Assembly (NCBI GenBank): GCA_027625915.1
Contig: JANTQA010000008.1
Span: 2,993,001 to 3,057,000 of the forward strand
DNA length: 64,000 nucleotides
Source of the DNA: Anaeramoeba flamelloides
Taxonomy: Eukaryota > Metamonada > Anaeramoebidae
Direction: 5' to 3'
The position numbers and the translations under genes are program-made. Below are positions 1-9,700 of this stretch, piece after piece. Every line of letters starts with the position of its first letter. Position 1 is the stretch's first letter. The notes beneath the pieces are model-generated. The model saw only the letters and a program-made list of their open reading frames with translations. It did not search any database and was not told where the DNA came from.

Positions 1-922
1 TTTATCGTTAATATTTCGACACCCTTTAATAATTACCAAAGATCAGCTCTGTTTATTTTTTGATAATCTTGAATTAAATGAAAATAACAACAATGATAAT
101 AATAATAACAATAATAATACTAACAATAACAATGAGAATACTGAAATTCAGTCTTCAAAAAAGAATTTGAATTTTAATGATAATATAAATTTTGAGGAAA
201 GTTCAATCTTTGAATTATTGTTGATTTCTAATCCTAACAAAAAGAAACGAAAAATTAAGAACAATAATAACATTGTAAATTCAAATTCAAATAATAATAA
301 TAATAATGATGATAATGATAATGATAATGATAAAAATAATGATAAAAATATTTTAACTCATCCTTGGAAATACATTTTTAAGTCAAAGAATTTTATTAAA
401 TTCCATTTGATTAATGATTTTCATAATGGATTAATTATTACTAAATTTCCAATTTTTCAAGTGGAAAATATCCCAAATATCATTAAATTAATAAAACAAC
501 AAATTCTTTTTAATCAAATGTTTGTTTCTTGTTTTAATAAAAAAAATAAGAACAAATCTCAGAAAATAATAACCAATAATGAAAATGGAAATGAAAATCA
601 AAATCAAAAAATGAAAATGAAAAACTGTTCAGTTAATATCTCAATTAATCCCCCAAAAGAAATTTCAATTGATTTTTTAAATTTAAAACCAGAAAATTTA
701 AAAATTCAGATAATCATCAGCATACCCCTTGAGTCTGAAATCCAATTGGAATTGTTAATTAATGGAAAAAATCCTCAAAACCAATTGCAAAAAGAATGTA
801 AACAACATTTAATTCAAATTCTTTTAAAAGAAAAACAAATACCACAAATGTTTCCAATAATATTTAAATACTTCTCAAATGAATTAACAGACTTAAAAAA
901 TAAAAAAAGAAGATTCAATTAA
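1..922 (+). CDS. MED1: Mediator complex subunit 1 (MED1)-like, 3' part
   Basis: The frame is open from base 2 to the TAA ending at 922 (306 codons) with no ATG at its head, so the 5' part lies outside the window. After an Asn/Asp-rich stretch, the region encoded by about 355-540 contains HPWKYIF, then IPNIIKLIKQQILFNQMF and SCF. This matches the MED1 pattern of a conserved HP, an ILRQQ..FN block and an SC motif. The next segment (about 630-880: NPPKEISIDFLN, then a beta-rich stretch ending in KYFSNELTD) resembles the part of the MED1 domain that follows. MED1 is a middle-module subunit of Mediator that links transcription regulators to RNA polymerase II. The long disordered tail of animal MED1 is absent: the protein stops at the end of the folded domain. 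The assignment rests on motif spacing only; a fast-evolving nuclear protein of another family is the alternative. Confidence 0.6.
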   Translation, partial: LSLIFRHPLIITKDQLCLFFDNLELNENNNNDNNNNNNNTNNNNENTEIQSSKKNLNFNDNINFEESSIFELLLISNPNKKKRKIKNNNNIVNSNSNNNNNNDDNDNDNDKNNDKNILTHPWKYIFKSKNFIKFHLINDFHNGLIITKFPIFQVENIPNIIKLIKQQILFNQMFVSCFNKKNKNKSQKIITNNENGNENQNQKMKMKNCSVNISINPPKEISIDFLNLKPENLKIQIIISIPLESEIQLELLINGKNPQNQLQKECKQHLIQILLKEKQIPQMFPIIFKYFSNELTDLKNKKRRFN

Positions 923-3617
923 TTTTTTTTTTTATTAGATATTAAAAGTTAAAAACTTATTTAGTTTTAATAAAAACTAAATAATTAAAATTCGTTTTTT
1001 TCAAAAAAAAAATATTTTTGAATTTTATTTTATCAAATCAAAAAATTAAAATAGAACAAAATAAACTTGAAAAAAATAATTTTTAGTTTTCTTTGTTTTT
1101 TTGAGATTAAATGTCTTTTATTTTTTTGTTTAATTACTTTTAAATAAAAAGAAAAAACACACTTTTAGTTTAAATTATTATAATACTCAACAAAGTAGAT
1201 CACTGGTAAAGTAATAACTGTAAATTTTATTCCAATCCAAGGCATTTGGAATTGAAAATTGATCTTGTACCAAAGAACCCATTTGTAATATATATAATTC
1301 TTTTATAAAACATTTTTACCAAAACAAATTATTATCAAATGTTGTGAGACAAATTATTTTTATAGTAAAAGGCTGGGTACCTGTTGAAATGAGAAAAATT
1401 CTTGACAATTTTCTATAAAAAATCAAATATAATCTTTCTGATTAGTATAAAAAAATATCAAATACATTGAATACAAATGATTAAACAAACAATTTAACAA
1501 CGAATAATAATTAAATTGATAACCTTAAAAATAGCCCGGACCGAAATCAAAAAATATAGACTTGTATTAATATTTATTTATATATTAAGTTAGAATCAAA
1601 TTTCAAATAGGCACTTTCAGCGAAATAATCTAACTGTAAGCAAGAAATAATCACACCGGTACAGAGTTATCATTAATAATATTATTTGTTAATGTATTAA
1701 TTATTCAATTTTATTCAATAAATATTTAATGTTTACTAATTATACTTTAGAATGAAAAAATATTTGAAAATATTTGTTCTAAGCTATTTTTAGGACATGT
1801 ATACAGGGTTTTTAAAACAGAAGAAAAAAAAAAAAAAAAAAAAAAAAGAGTATTTCCAAAAACAAAATATTTTTATTATTCAATATCTGATCATAATTTG
1901 TTTTAATAAAATGAAACAATTAAATCTACTTACAAAGTTTCCATATACTTAAGAACGATCTTAATATTATGGACAGCAAGGAATATATTGTTGAATTAAT
2001 GTTAAGATAAAAAGATCTTTATCAATTAATTTTTCTTTTTTTGGCTAAAATTTTATCTTTCGGAAAAATTTTTAATCTATCAAAAATCCTAAATTTACAT
2101 AGTAACCCTTTGAAAATTAAAATTTAATGGTTCACTTACTTTCAACGTCATTTTAAAATATTCAAGAGTTGAAGAAAAGGTTAAATATAATTGGAATTTA
2201 ATTTGATAGTTGACGTATGAAGAGTTAAAAGCAATCACTTTTTTTCAATTTATCTTGAAATTGATCAAAAATTACAATAATTTTTTGATCAATAAAAATT
2301 TTCTTCTAAATCCTTAAAAAAATACCCAAATTTGTTTTTTTTTTTTTTTTTTTTTTATTGATTGAAGGGATGAACAACGATTCTCTTATATCCATTATAC
2401 TTTTTCAATTCCAAAGAATAGAGAAAAATATGACAATTTACTTAATTATTTTGAATTCGGGAAAATGGTTGTTAAGTTTTTCCTCAGTTTTCTATTTATT
2501 TTGTAAAATCGATAGATTTTCCTAGGTTTTTTTGAGTTTTCTATTTATTTGTGAGGTGTTCTAGGTTTTTTTGAGGTTTTCTATTTTATTTGTGAAGTAT
2601 TCTTGGTTTTTTTTCTTTTTACAATAAAAAGAAATTTCTTAATTTTTTTTATTTCAAAAATTAAAAAAAGCTATATACTCTTAGGCACTTGAAGATACCC
2701 ACTCTACTTGATAATGGTGAATTAGTAATTTGAATGAGAAATAAAAAAAAATATTTTCGAATCGAAGAAGTTTCAAATTTTTTATAGGCTGAAAAAAAAA
2801 AGGAAAAATTAAAAAGAAAAAAAAAAAAGGGAATTTAAAAAAAAAAAAACCAATTTTTAAAAAAGAAAAATGCAATTTTATCATATGAAGTTGTTCAAAA
2901 ATAAATAAAAAAAAAAAAATACTACTGTCCATTTTTATCAAGATAACTCAAAAAACAGCCAAGATCCTTTTATGTAAAATTTCTGAATTTAGTTATTTAT
3001 CAGAAATCCTTAATATGATATTTAGAGGTCGTTGTTTAGTTGCTGCTATTTTTTTTCTTTTTGATCGAATCTTGTTTGTTCCTTTCAATTTTTTTTTTGT
3101 GTGATTTCTTTTTATTTTCAATTTACCATACAGAATAGTTTCTACACTTCTATTATTAGTAGGTAATCACTTTTGTTTTTCTCCTTATTAACACTTCTTT
3201 CCAATAATAATAAAATTCAAAAGTGGAAATAATAGTATAAAATACTTTTGTTTCATTTTGATGTTATCTTAATTTATTCTAAATTAAATTTATTTTTATT
3301 ATCAAGTATATTTATTTTCAATGCAAATGTAGAATATAGAATACATTAAGTACTTCTAATGAATTATTTTATTTCTATTTGAATAACAAATAGCAAATAA
3401 TTATAATTTACTTTATTGTCATAGTCCAATTTACCTTATAAAGATAGATTTTTTCAGCTATACGGTTACAATATGTGATTTTGATTTGTTTGATTAGTAT
3501 TTTTTTATTATATGGATTGAAAAACATTATAAGTTAATTTAAATCTGTATATCGGAATGAATCCAAGAGTCAATAAATTGAAATTGCTGATTTATATTCA
3601 TTGGATTTTTACATTTG
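923..3617. other. Spacer after MED1, no gene seen
   Basis: AT-rich non-coding sequence with homopolymer runs (A run near 1826-1847, T run near 2337-2357, A runs at 2815-2850). The short open frames here read as poly-Phe/Lys and are homopolymer artefacts. The stretch 2940-3210 weakly resembles one arm of the foldback at 48225-49437. A palindrome-type array (listed separately) lies at 2471-2612. Confidence 0.6.
2471..2612. repeat. Palindromic mini-element array H1 (tandem B half-units)
   Basis: Three successive copies, about 43 bp apart, of one arm of the type-B palindrome: (C)TAGGTTTTTTTGAG, then TTTTCTATTTATTTGTGA, then a GTGTT-like joint. The complementary arms are missing, so this array is made of half-elements. 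The same arm is paired with its complement at 10257-10420 and 23572-23690. Confidence 0.6.
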
Positions 3618-3690
3618 TATAGCCACTTCCACTTTTCAGTCCCAAATTTTGAACAAAATTTTAGTCACAAAAAAATTACCAATAAAAGTA
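3618..3690. repeat. Half of a TA-type MITE (related to 43071-43267)
   Basis: The order CACTTCCACTTTTCAGTCCC, AAATTTTGAACAAAATTTTA, GTCACAAAAAAA parallels the terminal repeat of the MITEs at 43071 and 49637 (CACTTTTAAGGCAC, AACTTTCAAC, AAGGCAC), with substitutions. No matching second end was found. It is probably an old, partial copy. Confidence 0.35.
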
Positions 3691-3918
3691 CAATTTTTCG
3701 GGTCTAAATGTTAAATCAGTTAAAAGTTCCCAATTTTTTTTCAAATATCAGATATTTTTAATAATTGACCTTTAAAGAAAAAATACAAAATAAAGAATAA
3801 TAAACATTAAAAAATAGTTGATACCCATTTGGAATAAAAAATAAAAAATCAATATATTTGCTAAAAAAATGAAAAACTCAAATTTCTTAGATACTATTGA
3901 GAAAAACAACAAGGTTAA

Positions 3919-4423
3919 GGATTATTCGAATATTATATTTATTGAATACTATTTTTTCACGTAGTAACATATTTGTAGACTTAAAATAAAGATGATCTTT
4001 GGGATCTTGCTAACTTGAAAAATTTAGGTTTTTTTTTGCAAAATTTTGAGTTTGGCAAACTACAATTTTCCTTCATCAAGTCCAAATTATTCTCAACAAA
4101 TTTTGAAGAAAAAAATTTCATGTGGAAAATGTCACTCCACTTTCTTTTCAAGTATGTTAGAGTGTAGCGAGAGAGTATAAATATACTTGAAAAGAAAGTG
4201 GAGTGGCATTTTCTTAATATAAAAAAATAACTTTTTAGTTTGACTTTGTTTTGTACGGGAAATTCGAAAAGTTTTTTGATCAATAAATGATTTTTAAGCA
4301 AAATTCAAAAATTCCAAAAATTACAATATTTTGACTTTTCCTCAATTCATTGTCTTTTATAGCTTTTTTTCTGTTTATAGTATTTTATTTCAACCCTCAC
4401 ATAGCATAAAATTTGAATAGTCC
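3919..4423. mobile_element. TTAA-type DNA element (MITE), copy A
   Basis: A 505-bp segment bounded by TTAA at 3915-3918 and TTAA at 4424-4427. Its ends are inverted: GGATTATTCGAATATTAT at the left, and GAATAGTCC at the right reads GGACTATTC in reverse. TTAA target duplication is characteristic of piggyBac-superfamily transposons. No transposase frame is present, so it is non-autonomous. Copy B at 7656 is nearly the same sequence in reverse orientation, and R3 copy 2 at 47265-47760 gives the unoccupied site. It contains a hairpin at 4125-4213. Confidence 0.8.
4125..4213. repeat. Near-perfect 30-bp stem hairpin inside TTAA element A
   Basis: AAAATGTCACTCCAC...CAAGTAT pairs with ATACTTG...GTGGAGTGGCATTTT across a loop of about 28 bases. 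The stem (including CTTTCTTTTC/GAAAAGAAAG) is kept in copy B at 7876-7966 with the same single mismatch. The region could form a strong RNA hairpin if transcribed. Confidence 0.7.
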
Positions 4424-4755
4424 TTAATTTTGATTTTCAATTAAGGATCCCAATAAAATTCATATAAAAAGTAAATATTATTTCTCTACAATCGTTTTTT
4501 AATGTTTGAATGACATTCAAAGAACACATTTCTACCCAGTGACAATCGATCTTGCTATAATAAAAAAAATTGTAAAATAATAATATTGTTTAAAAAAAAT
4601 TGAAAAAACAAAAAAGTAAAATGAAAAAAAATGTTAATAAAAGATTTCAATTTTGAAATTTCATAAATAAATTTTTTCGTCTAATATAGATATAAACCCT
4701 TTTAAAACACATTACCCACCTCAATAGAAACTGGGTTCCTTTGGCTGGAAAATGG

Positions 4756-6752
4756 TTTTGAAAAATAATTTATGGAAAAAAAAATTCTAAAAACTGTTCC
4801 TCAATTTGGAGATTTTTTTATCCCTTTGATTTCTTTCAATATTATAACTTAAAAGTGGAACGGATTATATTCAATATATGGAAAACATTAGATAAAAAAA
4901 GAATTCAAACTAAAAGGGATCCTTAAGAAAAGGAAAAAATGGAATAAGCTGAAATGTTAACTCACCTAATAGATTAGCTTTATAAAAGTTTAATCTTAAA
5001 TTAAAATATTTTTGTTATTGAAAGTAAAAGTTATTAATGTGTTCTATGTCAAAATTACTCTACAAAATCTATTATAAATATCATTCTTCAATATACTATT
5101 ACTTTTTTCACAAATCATAACTTGTATAAATTTTCATTTTGTAATTTTCTTTTAATTCATTTTCTAAATCTAAAAAAAGAAACCCAAAATAAAGTATTCA
5201 AGTATTGGTTAATTCTTCTTTAGAACTTTCAAAAGTAAACCATTTTTATTTTATTGTAATTTCAAAGATTTAATTAATAATGTTCATCAACATAAAACCT
5301 AGAGACTAATTATTTTGGTTTCTTTTTTATAAAGTAAATTGCTTTTCGAAATATTTTCATGATTTCGGAAATAATTTGTCATAAAATTCATGGCATTAAT
5401 TATAAATATTTTTATTTTAATTGTTTTTTTAGATACTAATATACAAGTGGTAACAACCTTTGAAAGATATTTTTCAAACTTTGAAGTAGCCTTCTGTTTA
5501 TTGATAATTCAACCTTTAAATTTGTGGCAAAATGCAGATTTTAATCTGAAAGTTTTGGAGTTTTTTAGTAATAAACTAAATTTCATAATAAATGGCCCAC
5601 CTTACATTTGAATAATGAATTGCTTTTGTATCGTTTTGAAGTTTTTCCTCTCACAATGAAAAGTTTGCAAATAAATCATTTTTTCTCTTTTTTATTTTTT
5701 CCAAAGTGTTTTGTTAAAATGGAAAATGAAAATGAAAAATTTGAAAGAAGTAACAGATGAATTAATGAAAAATTTGGTTTCAAATATGAAAAAGAGATAA
5801 GGTTTAGTTATTAAAATGGGAGGAGAATCGATAAATGGGTTTTTTTACTTTTTTAAATTTTCTATTTTTCATGTAATGCTTCTTTCAAAATAAATAGCCC
5901 AATTTTTTTTAACAGTTTTTTTTATTTTTATTTCTTTTATTTTTAGACAAAAAATAAATATCTCTTGAGTATAGTATTGAATATTAAAATCTAAAATTTT
6001 ATATTATAATAGATAACTTCAATTATTAAAAATAATTTTTCTTTAAAATTTGATTTTTCATGGGCCAATTATTTTGAAAGATAGTTTACAAGGATCAATT
6101 TTAATTGATGAGATCAAGAAATATTACTACTTGATTAATTGATTTTTTAGAGGCAATTAGACAATAGTTCAGTAATGTGATTTACCTTCAATAACAACAC
6201 AATTTAAAATTTGGTTTCTCATTGGTTTGTGGGAATCCCTTAAAGTGTAAATACTATGGTATTAAAGTATTTAATGGGAAAAAATTTTAGTTCATTTTTG
6301 TTTTCCTTTGCATTTTTCAAATCAAGAGACATCAACTTCAACACTTTTATTTTGAAAACCCTCTTTATTAAAGAAAAAAATCACAAAAAATGAAGTGATA
6401 AATTTTTCCCATTTACAACTCAAATACGAATAGTCAACGAAGTAGTTTATCTTATTTTTTTGAAAATAATACACTATATGGTGCAAATTAGTCGGTTTTT
6501 TTAAAACTTACTATTCTAAATGTAGACCATAAAGAAGATTTTAAAAAAGCAAAAGTTGATTAATTTGAACTTTTCCTTTACTTTTCTCCCAAAAAATTTA
6601 GTCTATTAAATGAATAACTGAGTTTCAATTTCAATGAGTATGTTTTTTGCTCTCTCTTTTCAGAGACTTTCTCGAGAAATATAGAGAAAGTGTTTATGTT
6701 ATTGGAGAAATCAAATTAATTTCATTTTTATCTTCTTTTTTCAAAACAAGAA
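4756..6752. other. Spacer upstream of RCC1-BTB gene, no gene seen
   Basis: AT-rich sequence with no convincing frame. A 73-codon open stretch at 5390-5611 is hydrophobic and low in complexity and has no recognisable domain. The last 100 bases before 6753 are pyrimidine-rich (TTTCATTTTTATCTTCTTTT), as is usual before starts in this window, and probably hold the promoter and 5' leader. Confidence 0.5.
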
Positions 6753-9700
6753 ATGCAGCAATTAGACAAACAACAAAACAGCAAAAAAGTACAATCAAAA
6801 ATCTTTATTAGTGGACGTTACAGTGATTTGAGTTACCTACTCAACTTGAAAGATGAAAAAAATAGGCACCTGCCATATTTAACCTGTATTTCAAAAATTG
6901 ACAACCAAAGAAAAATTAAAAAAATTCTCATTAATGGAGCCAATAGAGATCTTATTACGTGGAGCTCAGATTTTAATTGTTTGGTCTGGAAAGGCAAAAA
7001 TAAATTGGAACTTTATTTTAAAACGGTGCTTACCGCATTCGAAATACAAATAAACCTAGTTTTGAAAAATGGCGAAATCAAAGATATTCAGTGCGGATCA
7101 GAGAATTTTTTGATTTTAACAAAATCCGGAAAAGTGTTCTCGCTTTCCAGTTACAAAACAAACACTTACCCAAAGATGCAAAAATTAAGATTGAATTCGA
7201 TTCCTTTAGAGGATCCAAAAGAAAGTACATGGGAAAAATTAAGGCCAGTTCCCTTTTTTAATGATCCAGAAAACTCTAGAACTGTTATTAAAATTGTAAT
7301 GTGTACTCTGACAAATTATTTTTTATGTGACGGAAACGTGCTTTATGCTAATGGTGTTAATACACATGGTACTTTCTCTTTTTCTTTTTAATTTTTTTTT
7401 AATTTTTTTTTCTTTTCAACTTGAAAGAGAATTTGAACGATAACAAGTTAACCTTCTCTGAGGCAATAATTCCAAATAGTCCGTTTTCTTTTTTCAATTC
7501 TTCCTTGTGGCCTTCGTTTGGAATACTAAGTTTAACAAAAGCAGACTGATTTACACAACAAAAATGATCATTCTATTTTCAAAATAAAACGTCCAGAATT
7601 GACAAACTTATAATCAGAGTTCTCATTTTCATTCTTTTTTGAAACAAACCCTTAAGGGCTATTCGAATTTTATGCTATGTGAGGGTTGAAATAAAATACT
7701 ATAAACAGAAAAAAATCTTTAAAAGACAATGAATTGAGGAAAAGTCAAAATATTGTAATTTTTGGGATTTTTGGAATTTTTTCGATTTTGCTTGAAAATC
7801 ATTTCTTGATCCAAAAACTTTTTGAATTTCCTGAACAAAACAAGGCAAAACTAAAATGCTATTTTTTTGATATTAGGAAAATGCCACTCCACTTTCTTTT
7901 CAAGTATATTTATACTCTATCGCTACACTCTAACATACTTGAAAAGAAAGTGGAGTGACATTTTCCTAATGAAATTTTTTTCTTCAAAATTTGTTGAGAA
8001 TAATTTGGATTTGATGAAGGAAAATTTTTTTTGCCCAAATCAAAATTTTCGAAAAAAAACCTAAATTTTTTTGGAAATTAATAAATAAAATTAGAAAATC
8101 ATCAACAAAAATTATTTTATAATAATACACATTTAGAAAAGACATATTTTAATTATTGTCAAGAGATTAGTAAAAAACCTGAATTAAGGACTACTTTTTT
8201 AGGTGAAAACAGTGAAATAATGTCCAAAATCACCCTTGGATAAGTTATGTAATCCAAGTAATATTTGTCCAACGAGAATTTCTTTTCGAAAAGATCTGAA
8301 ATTTTCAGAATTTTTACCTTGTTAGATCATGCTAAATTTTGATTTTAATATTTTAGAATTTCCATTTCAACTTTCGGAACTCACACTATTTTCAAGAGCT
8401 GTTCTACATCTTTTTTAAATTTACTTTTACAAGTTTGAAATGTTCCCAAATTTGAAATGCACTTGAAAATCCCCAAAAGCCATTTTTTGCAATTATTTTT
8501 TTTTTTATTTTCAATTTTCCTTTTCATTGAATAACAAAGAAAAATAGTTTTCGTGAAAAGGTAAAGATGAGAAAAAATGTTTTTTTTTTTTTTTTGTCCA
8601 ATTTCTTCCGTGTGAAAATTTTTTTTGAGAAGCGAAAGTGAAATAACACAATTAATCAACCCCCTCAAGGGTGGGAACGTAGTCCTTAAAAATCATCAAA
8701 TTAATTAAAGATTATTATTTTAATAAATTTGAAGATTTAAAACTTATCGAAACAAAAGGATGTTTTTTCTCTAGAAAAGATTTATGAATTAATAAAATAT
8801 CAAAAAAATAAATCAGTTAAAGATTTTGACAAAATAAAATTCTATAAAATTAGACCCCAAAAAAAGAAAAATGAAAAAGAACATCTTGGATTTTTAAAAA
8901 GAATTCAACAAACTTTTTATTACTGGATTGATAACCCTAATGAAGAAATAATAAATTTCATTAAAGAAAGAAATATTTTATTTATACAAAAAGCCGGAGA
9001 CGAAGGAATTCCATTAAATTATAGACCAATATCAATTAATAACACATTAGCAAGATTTTTTCAAAAACTTATTTATAAAGGAATCGAAGAATCTTGGAAT
9101 CTAGTATCAGATTCTCAATTCGGATTTTAAAAAAAATTAGATACTAGAATTGCTGTATTAAATTTAGTTTTTGAATTAGAGAAACTTAAAAATGATTACA
9201 AAAATAAAGAATTCTTTGTGGTTACAATTGATATCAAAAAATGTTTTGATACTATTAGTCATATATTAGTACACTATGCTCTTGATAAATATATTCGAAA
9301 TGAAAAAATCAAAATATGGTTAAAAAACTATTATAAAAAGGTTGGATTAGGTGTTTATCAAGGAGATCCTCTTTCTCCTTTATTATTTGGATTTATCAGT
9401 CATTTTTTAATTGAAAAAATTAAACACCTTGCAAAACATGTTCAGATGTTTGCAGATGATTTGATTTTAATAATGGAAGGACCAATTTCAGAAATTGACA
9501 AAAAATTAATTATAATCTTTAAAATTATTCAAGAATTTGGAATGAATCCAAATACTGAGAAAACACTAAAGTCAAAAACTTTATCCAAAATAAAATATTT
9601 AGGAATTTGGCTTGAAAAAGAAAAACATTTGCAAAAAAACTTTGAAAAGGTAAAAGATAGTTTTAAAAAAATTAAAAATATTTTTAGCCAACAAAAACTC

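Larger units (their letters stand above)
3720..4755. repeat. Dispersed repeat R3, copy 1 (split by a TTAA element)
   Basis: The blocks 3720-3914 and 4428-4755 align colinearly with 47265-47760. Shared landmarks are ATTTTTGATAATTGACC-like sequence, a block with GAGAAAAACAACAA, then TTTTGAT..TTCAAT, a CATTTCTACC/TTTTTAAAAAGTG block, TTTCAATTTTGAAATTT and CACATT..ACTCACCTCA. Copy 2 runs straight through the point where copy 1 carries the insertion at 3919-4423. No coding sequence is evident in either copy. Confidence 0.6.

Noticed and set aside
2681-2941. 86-codon minus-strand open frame
   Set aside because: It translates mainly to Phe and Lys from poly-A/T runs, with no domain, no intron signals and no neighbour context.
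3981-4301. 106-codon minus-strand frame, with similar frames at 7734-8064 on the plus strand
   Set aside because: These are the same TTAA-element sequence read in two copies. The similarity reflects the repeat, and the frames are broken and contain the hairpin.
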